Source: Bordetella trematum (GTDB lineage: Bacteria; Pseudomonadota; Gammaproteobacteria; Burkholderiales; Burkholderiaceae_B). Taken from it: 64,000 bases of DNA. Shown piece by piece: positions 1 through 14,509 of the stretch. A model generated the notes under the pieces. The model did not search any database. It was not told where the DNA came from and saw only the letters and a list, made by a program, of their open reading frames with translations. Location: NCBI RefSeq assembly GCF_900078335.1, contig NZ_FKBR01000011.1, forward strand, positions 89,732 through 153,731. The letters are read 5' to 3'. Position numbers and translations under genes: made by a program. Numbering within the stretch: position 1 is the first letter of the stretch; the number at the start of each line of letters is the position of its first letter.

Positions 1-1212
1 ATCATCATCGTCATTGGCAATCAGGCGCAGGTAGGCCAGGATATCGCGCACCTCGGCTTTGTCGAAGAAACTCTGCCCGCCCGAGATGGTGTAGGGAATC
101 TTCAGATTGCGCAGCGCCTGCTCCAGCACGCGCGCCTGATGGTTGCTGCGGTACAGGATGGCGAAGTCTTTCCATTGCGCCTGGCGCTCGAAGCGCGAGG
201 CCGAGATCTTCATGCCGATCGACTCGGCTTCATGCTCATCGCCATCCATGGGCGTGACCGTGATGGGCTCGCCTGCCCCCAGCTCCGACCAGAGCTTCTT
301 CTCGAACAGCTTGGGATTGCGTTCGATCACATTGTTGGCCGCCGCCAGGATGCGCTGCACCGAGCGATAGTTCTGTTCCAGCTTGATCAGCTTCAGATTG
401 GGATAGTCGGCCGGCAGCTTGGCAAGGTTCTCGATGGTTGCGCCGCGCCAGGCATAGATCGCCTGGTCGTCGTCGCCCACCGCCGTGAACATGGCCCGGT
501 CCCCCGTCAGCAACTGCACCAGTCGGTACTGGCAGACGTTGGTGTCCTGGTACTCGTCGACCAGCAGGTAACGCACCCGGTTCTGCCAGCGCGTGCGCAC
601 TTCCTCGTTGGTCTCCAGCAATTGCGCCGGAATGCGGATCAGGTCGTCGAAGTCCACTGCCTGATAGGCGGCCAGCGTCGCCGCATAACTGCGGTAGACC
701 GCCACGGCCTCGACCTCACCGGGGGTGATGGCCGCCTGGGCCGCCTGGTCGGGGTCGAGCAGGGCGTTCTTCCACAAGGAGATGATGGATTGCACCTCGC
801 GCAGGCGGGCGCGATCGGTAGTGGCCAGCAGGTCCTGAATGATGGCGATGGCGTCATCCGAATCCAGGATAGAGAAATTGGGTTTCAGACCGGCGTTGGC
901 CGCCTCCTCGCGCAGCAGGCGCACCCCCAGCGCATGGAAGGTGCTGATGGTCAGGCCCTTGGCCAGTTTCCGGTCGACCAGCTCCTTGACGCGCTCGGCC
1001 ATCTCGCGCGCCGCCTTGTTGGTGAAGGTCAGCGCGACCACGTTGCGGCCCATATAGCCGCATTCGCGCAGCAGGTAGGCAATCTTCTGCGTGATCACCC
1101 GCGTCTTGCCGCTGCCGGCGCCGGCCAGCACCAGACAGGGGCCGTCCAGGTAGAGCACGGCGGCTTTCTGCGCCGGGTTCAGGCCGTGGCCAATAGGGGT
1201 ATCCGTAGACAT
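1..1212 (-). CDS. rep: ATP-dependent DNA helicase Rep (C-terminus beyond window)
   Basis: Superfamily 1 3'-5' DNA helicase that helps replication forks pass obstacles. The visible 404 residues are the N-terminal part. They show the Q-motif region, Walker A (AGAGSGKTRV), motif Ia (TFTNKAAREM), the stretch ISTFHALG typical of Rep, Walker B (LLVDEYQDTN), motif III (AVGDDDQAIYAWRGA) and motif IV (LEQNYRS). The ATG at 1210-1212 opens a protein beginning MSTDTPIGHGLNPAQKAAV, a normal helicase N-terminus. The gene is partial because it runs off the left edge. It lies 71 bases downstream of priA on the same strand, so the two replication-restart proteins may be co-transcribed. UvrD is the alternative, but the motif Ia-Ib region resembles Rep more closely. 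Confidence 0.93.
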   Translation of the reverse strand, partial: MSTDTPIGHGLNPAQKAAVLYLDGPCLVLAGAGSGKTRVITQKIAYLLRECGYMGRNVVALTFTNKAAREMAERVKELVDRKLAKGLTISTFHALGVRLLREEAANAGLKPNFSILDSDDAIAIIQDLLATTDRARLREVQSIISLWKNALLDPDQAAQAAITPGEVEAVAVYRSYAATLAAYQAVDFDDLIRIPAQLLETNEEVRTRWQNRVRYLLVDEYQDTNVCQYRLVQLLTGDRAMFTAVGDDDQAIYAWRGATIENLAKLPADYPNLKLIKLEQNYRSVQRILAAANNVIERNPKLFEKKLWSELGAGEPITVTPMDGDEHEAESIGMKISASRFERQAQWKDFAILYRSNHQARVLEQALRNLKIPYTISGGQSFFDKAEVRDILAYLRLIANDDDD

Positions 1213-1283
1213 GGAGCGTCGCTCGCCATTGCAAAAAATTCAAACTCGCGGCCTGGGCCGCACTCGCCGCTGCTGCAGGTGCC

Positions 1284-3365
<2,082 letters not shown>

Positions 3366-3693
3366 GCCGACTCATGTTCAAGATCGTTGCCACTTAAAGT
3401 AGATTCTGGAAGTCGCCGCTAAGCGCCGCGCCGCCAGAGGAGAAGCCACAGACTTTTGCCAGCCTGTGGATAACTTTGGGGAAAACCGCCGGAGAAACCT
3501 CTCTGCCGGATTTTCGATTCGCGCCGAAAATTTTCCGCAGCGCCGCAAAAACCATATTTTCGATTTAATTTCATGGACTTAAATCGAAATTACAAGCTTG
3601 TGACGAAGCGTTTACGCTTTGCTGCGGAGCCACTCTTGCTGTGCACAACTTGGGAAAGGCGGGCCATGGCCGCGCCTCTTATCCCGCTAGTAG
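3366..3693. other. AT-rich intergenic region with DnaA-box-like sites and inverted repeats
   Basis: This 328-base gap lies downstream of hemE and upstream of priA. No credible gene was found in it. A consensus DnaA box reads TTATCCACA on the minus strand at 3465-3473. A one-mismatch version (TTGTGCACA, minus) lies at 3640-3648. Inverted repeats are CCACAG/CTGTGG (3446-3451, 3464-3469), ATTTTCG/CGAAAAT (3510-3516, 3525-3531) and an 11-base perfect pair TTTCGATTTAA/TTAAATCGAAA (3558-3568, 3579-3589). The stretch from about 3510 to 3600 is strikingly AT-rich for this genome. It presumably contains the priA promoter. Whether DnaA binds here is inference. Confidence 0.6.
3558..3589. repeat. 11-bp perfect inverted repeat, AT-rich
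   Basis: The arms TTTCGATTTAA (3558-3568) and TTAAATCGAAA (3579-3589) are exact reverse complements with a 10-base spacer. The AT-rich sequence and symmetry suggest a protein-binding operator rather than a terminator, because no T-run follows on either strand. It lies about 190-220 bases upstream of the priA start codon. Confidence 0.6.
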
Positions 3694-4770
3694 TCACTTA
3701 CTCGCATGCAGACGGCGGCTGTAGCTGTGGACTTCGTCGACCAGTTCGGTAACCGCTTCGGGTGGAGTGAACTGCGAAATGCCGTGACCCAGATTGAAGA
3801 CATGCCCGCCCTGGCCAACCGGCCCGAAACTGTCCAGCGTACGGCGCGCCTCGGCGCGGATCGCCTCGGCCGAACCGAACAGCGTCATGGGATCCAGGTT
3901 GCCCTGCAAGGCCACCGCATCGCCCACGCGCGCACGCGCCTGACCCAGGTTTACGGTCCAATCCAGCCCCATGGCGTCGCAGCTGCTGGCGGCGATGTCT
4001 TCGAGCCACTGGCCGCCACCCTTGGTGAAGGCGATCACCGGCACGCGGCGGCCTTCATGCTCGCGCTTGAGGCCGGCGATGACCTTGCGCGTGTAGGCCA
4101 GGGAAAACGCCTGGTAGAGCCCGTCGGCCAGGACGCCGCCCCAGCTGTCGAAAATCATCACGGCCTGCGCGCCGGCGTCGATCTGGGCATTCAGATAGCG
4201 GCAGGTCGCCTCGGCATTGATTTCCAGGATGCGATGCAGCAGATCCGGCCGTGCATAGAGCATGGTCTTGATCTGGCGGTAATCAGTGCTGCCGCGCCCT
4301 TCGACCATGTAGCAGGCGATGGTCCAGGGGCTGCCGGCAAAGCCTATCAGGGGCACACGTCCATCGAGGGCGCGGCGGATGCTGGCCACAGCGTCGAACA
4401 CATAGCGCAGCTTGTCCATGTCGGGCACCGCCAGACGGGCCACATCGGCCTCGTCACGGAGAGGGTGCGCAAAACGAGGACCTTCGCCTTGGACGAAATC
4501 CAGGCCCAGGCCCATGGCATCAGGAACGGTAAGGATGTCCGAGAACAGAATGGCCGCGTCAAGCTCGAAGCGCTCCAGGGGTTGCAGCGTGACCTCGGTG
4601 GCGTACTCCGTATTTTGGGCCAGGCCCATGAAAGAACCCGCACGGGCACGCGTGGCCTTGTACTCGGGCAGATAGCGGCCGGCCTGACGCATGAGCCAGA
4701 TCGGGGTGTAGGGCACGGGTTCACGCAGCAAGGCGCGCAGGAACACATCGTTCTTCAGGACGGCAGTCAC
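3694..4770 (-). CDS. hemE: Uroporphyrinogen decarboxylase
   Basis: Cytosolic enzyme of haem synthesis that removes four acetate carboxyl groups from uroporphyrinogen III to give coproporphyrinogen III. The 358-residue length is typical. The family signature [15 protein letters not shown] lies near residue 23, and the second signature region ([16 protein letters not shown]) is near residue 144. The C-terminal [17 protein letters not shown] motif is intact. Start at 4770 ([15 protein letters not shown]). It is on the same strand as the ATP synthase operon, with one regulator-like gene between. Confidence 0.98.
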   Translation of the reverse strand: MTAVLKNDVFLRALLREPVPYTPIWLMRQAGRYLPEYKATRARAGSFMGLAQNTEYATEVTLQPLERFELDAAILFSDILTVPDAMGLGLDFVQGEGPRFAHPLRDEADVARLAVPDMDKLRYVFDAVASIRRALDGRVPLIGFAGSPWTIACYMVEGRGSTDYRQIKTMLYARPDLLHRILEINAEATCRYLNAQIDAGAQAVMIFDSWGGVLADGLYQAFSLAYTRKVIAGLKREHEGRRVPVIAFTKGGGQWLEDIAASSCDAMGLDWTVNLGQARARVGDAVALQGNLDPMTLFGSAEAIRAEARRTLDSFGPVGQGGHVFNLGHGISQFTPPEAVTELVDEVHSYSRRLHASK

Positions 4771-4840
4771 GACTTTCCTCTATGACAGGTAGCCCCCGAT
4801 TTTAGCCTCCTGCCGCCGTCCGGGCGAACTCGCCGCCGCG

Positions 4841-5548
4841 CTAGCCCGGATCTCGGTCGCGGGCCTGCTCCCGGTAGGGGGCAGCCTGGATGCGGTGCTT
4901 GCGCATCAAGGCCCAGAAGGCGCGCCGATGCTTGGCCGCCGCTCGCGCCGCCTGGGTGACATTGCCCTCATGACGCGCCAGGCTGCAGTGCAGATAGGTG
5001 CGCTCGAAGTGCCCCACCACCCGCGCCTTGGCCGCGCCGAAAGGGGTGTCCAGCAGGGAGGCGTCCAGCGCCGGCTCGGCGGCCGGCTCGGACAGCTCGG
5101 CAGCAGGCGCCCAGTCTGGCGCTGGCTGGCGCTGGCGCCGGCTGGCCGCCAGCGCCACCCGCAGGCGCAGCTCATCCGGGCATTCCGGGCGCAGGAAGTC
5201 CTCCAGGCCCAAGCGCAGCAGATCCCGTACGGCGATGGCGCCCACGCCCTCGACCAGGGCCAGCACGGGCGTGCTCAACTCCTGCCGGGCCACCGACAGG
5301 GCCGTGCGGACCCACGACAGCGTAGCCGCCTCCACGGGCAGCAGGCAGGCATCGAAGCGGCGCAGGGACAAGGCCGAGGCGCGCAGCCAGACCGTGCTGG
5401 CCTGCTGCCCGGCGCATTCGGGAAGCTGGGGGAACAGGCGGGGATGCCCGGCGCGCAGGCTCTGGCCCTGGTGGCGTCGCAACCATTGCTGCAGCCAGGG
5501 GCCATGGCCGGGGATCAATACGACGGCGCAATCGTAAGTGTCACGCAT
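4841..5548 (-). CDS. Fis-type DNA-binding regulator with degenerate receiver domain
   Basis: Predicted regulator of 235 residues. The C-terminal 50 or so residues (from FERTYLHCSLARHEGNVTQA) resemble the Fis-family helix-turn-helix found at the end of NtrC-type regulators. The N-terminal half resembles the last part of a response-regulator receiver: TPVLALVEGVG, then LLRLGLEDFLRPECPDELRLRV, which matches the usual LRLGADDYLxKPFxxDEL pattern. The phospho-acceptor strand reads FDACLLPVEAA, with no clear acceptor Asp, and the conserved Lys before Pro is absent (FLRPE). There is no AAA+ sigma-54 module. The ATG at 5546-5548 follows a purine-rich GAGAGGAAAAG and is preferred over a TTG seven codons upstream. 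Targets are unknown. Confidence 0.7.
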   Translation of the reverse strand: MRDTYDCAVVLIPGHGPWLQQWLRRHQGQSLRAGHPRLFPQLPECAGQQASTVWLRASALSLRRFDACLLPVEAATLSWVRTALSVARQELSTPVLALVEGVGAIAVRDLLRLGLEDFLRPECPDELRLRVALAASRRQRQPAPDWAPAAELSEPAAEPALDASLLDTPFGAAKARVVGHFERTYLHCSLARHEGNVTQAARAAAKHRRAFWALMRKHRIQAAPYREQARDRDPG

Positions 5549-5669
5549 CGGCTTTTCCTCTCTTTCCAAGGATGAGCGGAAAGGCTACGCGAGCATCTTG
5601 GGGTAGGAAAAGACGCGCCAGCCACAATACGGCAACTACGCACTGGCAAAAACACACCGCACAAAGCAC

Positions 5670-5691
5670 AAGGCGGCCCGAAGGCCGCCTT
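5670..5691 (-). terminator. Hairpin terminator after atpC
   Basis: A perfect 9-bp stem (AAGGCGGCC with GGCCGCCTT) encloses a four-base loop that reads TTCG on the minus strand, a very stable tetraloop. It lies 29 bases after the atpC stop codon. The following T-tract is weak (TGTGCTTTGTG), so termination may be partial. It is close to symmetrical and could act in both directions. Confidence 0.75.
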
Positions 5692-5719
5692 GCTTGATCC
5701 CCGTTTGCGGGAGCCGGAC

Positions 5720-6145
5720 TCAGTGCGAGTTGCGGCCCTGACGCAGACGGCGTGCGGCGGCAGCCTGAGCGGCCAGCATGGCCAGCTCGGCTTCGACCAC
5801 GGCGATGTCCTCGCTGCTCTTAGCATTGCTCAAGGCCTCTTCGGCCTTCTTGCGTGCCTCGACAGCGCGGGCTTCGTCCAGGTCGGCAGCACGGATGGCC
5901 GTATCGACCAGTACCGTCACGCTGCCAGGCTGCACTTCCAGAATGCCCCCAGCGACGAAGATGTTTTCCTCGCCTTCGTCGGCACGGACGATTTTGACCG
6001 TCCCGGGGCGGATGCGCGAAATGAGCGGGGTATGCCCGGGCAGAATGCCCAGCTCGCCCGACTCGCCAGGCAGGACCACGAACTTCGCCTCACCGTTGAA
6101 GATCGCTTCCTCCGCGCTGACCACATCGACATGCAGGGTAGCCAT
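5720..6145 (-). CDS. atpC: ATP synthase F1 subunit epsilon
   Basis: Central-stalk subunit that couples rotation to catalysis and inhibits ATP hydrolysis. The 141 residues show the N-terminal beta-sandwich ([32 protein letters not shown]) and the C-terminal helical hairpin ([18 protein letters not shown]). It is the last gene of the atp operon, 9 bases after atpD and followed by a hairpin. Confidence 0.97.
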   Translation of the reverse strand: MATLHVDVVSAEEAIFNGEAKFVVLPGESGELGILPGHTPLISRIRPGTVKIVRADEGEENIFVAGGILEVQPGSVTVLVDTAIRAADLDEARAVEARKKAEEALSNAKSSEDIAVVEAELAMLAAQAAAARRLRQGRNSH

Positions 6146-6154
6146 AATGGTTCC

Positions 6155-8498
<2,344 letters not shown>

Positions 8499-8596
8499 TG
8501 CGCTTTCCTGTTGAGACGGCTGGCGGGTCCGGCCTGAGGCCTTTCCCGCCCTACCGTAGGATGGGCGTTAACCCATCGACTACGCCAGAACTTGCC

Positions 8597-10138
<1,542 letters not shown>

Positions 10139-10175
10139 ATTGACTCCTGGAATCCTGTTAGTCTCGCGTGCCTTT

Positions 10176-10715
10176 TCAGGCGGCCAGCGTATCGCGCAAG
10201 CGGGCCAGTTGGGCTTTCACGGAAGTATCGAGCACCTGGTCGCCGACAGCCACACGCACGCCGCCGATGAGGGAATGATCGACGGTGACATGCGGCTTGA
10301 GCTTGAGACCGAATTTGACTTCGAGCGCGCCGACGAGCTCAGAGACCTGGGCCTCGCTCATTTCGAACGCGCTGGTGATTTCCGCCTGCGCCGTGCCTTC
10401 GCGACGATTCTTCAACGCGACGAACTGGGTGGCGATGATCGGCAACAGCAGCAGCCGGTCATTCTCGACCAACAGTTCGATGAAATTGCGCACGGCCTGC
10501 GGCAACGACGATTTGATCAGGCTGGTGAAAACCTCGACGCGCTGGGCGTTCTCCAGACGCGGGTCGGACATCACCTCGCGCACGTCAGGGTTCTCGGCAA
10601 CCTGGGCCAGCTCGCCGACGAGGTCGGCCCAGGCAGCCAGGCCAGCCTTGTCGTCGCACGCAGCGCCGAACAACGCTTCGGCGTAGGGGCGGGCAACAGT
10701 GGAAAGTTCAGCCAT
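10176..10715 (-). CDS. atpH: ATP synthase F1 subunit delta
   Basis: Peripheral-stalk connector between the F1 head and subunit b, 179 residues. The helical N-terminal domain begins [19 protein letters not shown], and the C-terminal signature [20 protein letters not shown] is diagnostic. It follows atpF by 12 bases. Confidence 0.98.
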   Translation of the reverse strand: MAELSTVARPYAEALFGAACDDKAGLAAWADLVGELAQVAENPDVREVMSDPRLENAQRVEVFTSLIKSSLPQAVRNFIELLVENDRLLLLPIIATQFVALKNRREGTAQAEITSAFEMSEAQVSELVGALEVKFGLKLKPHVTVDHSLIGGVRVAVGDQVLDTSVKAQLARLRDTLAA

Positions 10716-10727
10716 GACGTTCCCGGA

Positions 10728-11198
10728 TTAAAGCTGCGCCTTGAGCTGGGTCAGCAGCTCGGCATGGGCGCGGGCATCCACCTCGCGCTTGAGAATCTGC
10801 TCAGCACCCTGAACAGCCAATGCAGCAACGGCGTCACGCAGCGAATCGCGCGCACGCTGGGCTTCCTGAGCAGCATCTTGGGCAGCTTGAGCAATGATGC
10901 GGGCACGCTCGGCCTCGGCTTCGCGGCGGGCCTGTTCGATCAGGACAGCGGCTTGCTTCTCGGCGTCGACAATGCGAGCATGAGTTTCAGACTTGGCAGA
11001 AGCTTCGATCAGACTGACGCGCGCTTGGGCCTGGGCCAGGTCGGCTTTCCCTTTCTCGGCGGCGGCAAGGCCGTCGGCGATTTTTTGGCGGCGCTCTTCG
11101 ATCGCCTTCGTCAGGGGCGGCCACACGAATTTCATCGTGAACCAGCCCAGAACGAAGAACACGATCATCTGGAAAAAGATTGTCGCGTTCAGATTCAC
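10728..11198 (-). CDS. atpF: ATP synthase Fo subunit b
   Basis: Peripheral-stalk subunit, 156 residues. It has one N-terminal membrane helix ([20 protein letters not shown]) followed by a long charged, alanine-rich coiled coil that ends by contacting delta. The size equals that of the E. coli protein. It lies 131 bases downstream of atpE; that gap holds a GC-rich hairpin. Confidence 0.98.
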   Translation of the reverse strand: MNLNATIFFQMIVFFVLGWFTMKFVWPPLTKAIEERRQKIADGLAAAEKGKADLAQAQARVSLIEASAKSETHARIVDAEKQAAVLIEQARREAEAERARIIAQAAQDAAQEAQRARDSLRDAVAALAVQGAEQILKREVDARAHAELLTQLKAQL

Positions 11199-11300
11199 GG
11201 TCGTTCCTTTAACACCTTGCGGCCCCGGCTACCCGAAAGAGCGGCTCGGAGCACTCGATACTTGCCGGTGCGCGGCGCCATGCGCCACGCCCGGCTGCGG

Positions 11301-11322
11301 GCCCGCCCATAAGCCGGCGGGC
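11301..11322 (-). other. GC-rich hairpin between atpE and atpF
   Basis: GCCCGCC (11301-11307) and GGCGGGC (11316-11322) are perfect reverse complements with an 8-base loop. They start 8 bases after the atpE stop on the minus-strand transcript. No T-run follows, so a simple intrinsic terminator is unlikely. An RNA-processing or mRNA-stabilising hairpin at the end of the c-subunit message would help make the extra c subunits the complex needs; that role is inferred. Confidence 0.5.
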
Positions 11323-11329
11323 GGGGCCT

Positions 11330-11599
<270 letters not shown>

Positions 11600-11688
11600 T
11601 CAAAAAAATGTAGGAAACGGGTACTGCTGGAATGCAAGAAAATCTTGCCATCGGCGCCCGCCACTGCGACAGGCGCCGAAAATTGGGA

Positions 11689-12627
<939 letters not shown>

Positions 12628-12636
12628 TTAATTGCG

Positions 12637-13053
12637 CTAAGACAGTTTGCGAAACATCAGCAGTACGAGGTAGCCCTTGAGCGTCAGGATAAGCCCCAGC
12701 AATACCGCGGGCCACACCAACCAGGCCTGCGTGTAGTACCAGATCAGCCACAACAGCAGTGCTGTCATGAATAGCTTGACCAGTTCGCCAAAGAAAAATG
12801 TCGCTGGATTGGGCCGCACGGACCTGACGACGTTAATGAGCAAGCGCAATGCAAACAAGGCATTGGGCAAGAAATATGCCCCCGCTCCCAATAACGCCGA
12901 CGTCGCCGCCGCCGTTCCTGCAACAATCCCCGCGATTGCTGCCGCCACGAGTCCCATGAGCCCCTGAGCCAAAACGGCCATGAAGAGCTCCCGGCAGGCC
13001 CGCGCATTGATCGCCGCGCGGTCGGCATCGGTAAGTACCAAACTCTTCTGCAT
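12637..13053 (-). CDS. atpI: ATP synthase assembly protein I
   Basis: Small hydrophobic protein of about 138 residues that heads the operon. It is known to help c-ring assembly and is not part of the finished enzyme. Four membrane segments can be seen, including GLMGLVAAAIAGIVAG and LFMTALLLWLIWYY. The ATG at 13051-13053 (MQKSLVLTDADRAAINARAC) has GCGGGGA upstream and fits the family better than a more distal start. It lies 66 bases before atpB. Confidence 0.88.
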   Translation of the reverse strand: MQKSLVLTDADRAAINARACRELFMAVLAQGLMGLVAAAIAGIVAGTAAATSALLGAGAYFLPNALFALRLLINVVRSVRPNPATFFFGELVKLFMTALLLWLIWYYTQAWLVWPAVLLGLILTLKGYLVLLMFRKLS

Positions 13054-13567
13054 CAAGCATCCCCGCTGAGCCCGCCCTCGCGCCACTGCGAATGACCGCA
13101 GGGCAATCGGGCCCGCTGCTTTCAAGACCTGTTCTCAGTGCCGATCCCGTATCGCTCACCCGGCACCGCACCGACCATTGCTGGCCGTTCAGAACCCCGG
13201 TAAAAACGCCCGATTGCCTGTGGACAGGCCCCGGACGGGAATCGGGCCGCTGATCGTGGCCTCTCTTTGCGTTTCCGCCTAATTTTGCTATGGCCGCCTG
13301 GGCGCAGCTTTTTAAGCTACGTGTTATCCCGCAAGCGTCAAACCGCGAAAGTATAGCTTGAAAGCAATTCCACAGACAAATCTAATCGGCGCCGCAAGAT
13401 AGGGGCGGCAACAGCCATTTCAAGGGCCGCGCCCGACGAGCGCCGGCTTCCTACAGGGAGAACGGCCCCCCCGCTGTCCGCCCGGCAAGCCTTCAGACCC
13501 GTTTAACCTCGCCAGAATGTTGCGCCACCGACACAAAACAACGGCAAATTTGTCGGATTAAGAAGAA
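13054..13567. other. Intergenic region upstream of the atp operon
   Basis: About 500 bases without a convincing gene on either strand lie between atpI and the enoyl-CoA hydratase terminator. It holds one good sigma-70-like promoter pointing at atpI (13350-13379) and an otherwise featureless leader of about 290 bases. The only frames open across it are antisense or GC-rich frames lacking recognisable protein features. Confidence 0.6.
13350..13379 (-). promoter_or_regulatory. Candidate sigma-70 promoter of the atp operon
   Basis: On the minus strand a TTGTCT -35 (13374-13379) is separated by 18 bases from a TATACT -10 (13350-13355). Predicted transcription would start near 13343 and leave a leader of about 290 bases before atpI. 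It is the strongest match noticed in the upstream gap. Confidence 0.5.
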
Positions 13568-13568
13568 A

Positions 13569-13602
13569 AAGGCCGCTACCCATCAAAGTCGGACAGCGGC
13601 CT
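13569..13602 (-). terminator. Rho-independent terminator of the enoyl-CoA hydratase gene
   Basis: A perfect 9-bp stem, AAGGCCGCT with AGCGGCCTT, has a 17-base loop. On the minus strand it is followed by TTTCTTCTT. It lies 28 bases after the hydratase stop codon and separates that gene from the atp operon. Between the two is a second perfect palindrome (13606-13614 with 13618-13626, nine base pairs of G and C) without a T-run. Confidence 0.85.
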
Positions 13603-13630
13603 TGCGGGCCGGCCGGCGGCCGGCCCCAGC

Positions 13631-14407
13631 TCAACGGTGCTTGAAGTCGGGCTTGCGCTTCTCGACGAAGGCAGCCATGCCTTCTTTCTGATCTTCGGTG
13701 GCGAACAGCGAGTGGAACACCCGGCGCTCGAACAACAGGCCTTCATTCAGGGGGGTCTCGAAGGCTCGGTTGACGCACTCCTTGGCCATCATGGCCGATG
13801 GCAGCGACATGGAGGCGATCACGGTGGCGGCCTCCAGCGCCTCGTCCAGCAGCTTGTCGGCCGGGACCACGCGCGAGACCAGGCCGGCGCGCTCGGCCTC
13901 CTCGGCCCCCATCATGCGGGCCGTCAGGACCAGATCCATGGCCTTGGCCTTGCCCACGGCATGCGTCAGGCGCTGAGTGCCGCCGGCACCCGGGATCACG
14001 CCCAGCTTGATCTCCGGCTGGCCGAAACGGGCGCTGTCCGCAGCGATGATGATGTCGCACATCATGGCCAGCTCGCAACCGCCACCCAGTGCATATCCGG
14101 CCACTGCGGCGATCACGGGCTTGCGGATGCGCTTGAGGGTTTCCCAGTTGCGGCTGATGTAGTCGGTGCCGTACACATCCATGTACGACCAGTCCTTCAT
14201 GGCGCCGATGTCCGCGCCGGCGGCGAAGGCTTTCTCGCTGCCGGTGATGACGATCGCGCCAATACCCGCGTCCGCTTCGAAAGCCAGCAGGGCCGCTCCC
14301 AACTCATCCATGAGCTGATCGTTCAAGGCATTGAGGGCCTTGGGCCGGTTCAGGGTCAACAGGCCAACCCGGCCACGGGTTTCAACCAAAACAAACGACT
14401 CGCTCAT
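13631..14407 (-). CDS. Enoyl-CoA hydratase (crotonase family)
   Basis: Hydrates trans-2-enoyl-CoA in fatty acid or related acyl-CoA breakdown. The 258 residues match the short-chain crotonase length. Oxyanion-hole segment [10 protein letters not shown] is present. Both catalytic glutamates occur, in [11 protein letters not shown] and in [19 protein letters not shown], so true hydratase activity rather than another crotonase-fold reaction is likely. It is a single gene with its own terminator. The physiological substrate cannot be told from sequence; PaaF-like and FadB-like roles are both possible. Confidence 0.9.
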   Translation of the reverse strand: MSESFVLVETRGRVGLLTLNRPKALNALNDQLMDELGAALLAFEADAGIGAIVITGSEKAFAAGADIGAMKDWSYMDVYGTDYISRNWETLKRIRKPVIAAVAGYALGGGCELAMMCDIIIAADSARFGQPEIKLGVIPGAGGTQRLTHAVGKAKAMDLVLTARMMGAEEAERAGLVSRVVPADKLLDEALEAATVIASMSLPSAMMAKECVNRAFETPLNEGLLFERRVFHSLFATEDQKEGMAAFVEKRKPDFKHR

Positions 14408-14472
14408 TGTGAATGTCTCCTGCGAAGTTGAACGAAGCTTGGGGAATACGGATAGTAGAGCCTGCCGGCACT

Positions 14473-14492
14473 AAAATGGTCCAGGCCATTTT
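14473..14492. promoter_or_regulatory. Inverted repeat in the divergent promoter region
   Basis: AAAATGG (14473-14479) and CCATTTT (14486-14492) are perfect reverse complements with a 6-base spacer. They lie 17 bases upstream of the M61 peptidase start, between two divergent genes. The symmetry and position suggest an operator; the binding protein is unknown. Confidence 0.4.
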
Positions 14493-14509
14493 GCTGAGCA
14501 GGTTCTGGA

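Noticed and set aside
3421..3693. Chromosomal origin of replication
   Set aside because: Only one consensus and one near-consensus DnaA box were found, dnaA, dnaN, rpmH and parAB are not adjacent, and the atp operon would be transcribed head-on to a fork starting here. It is reported only as a DnaA-box-bearing region.
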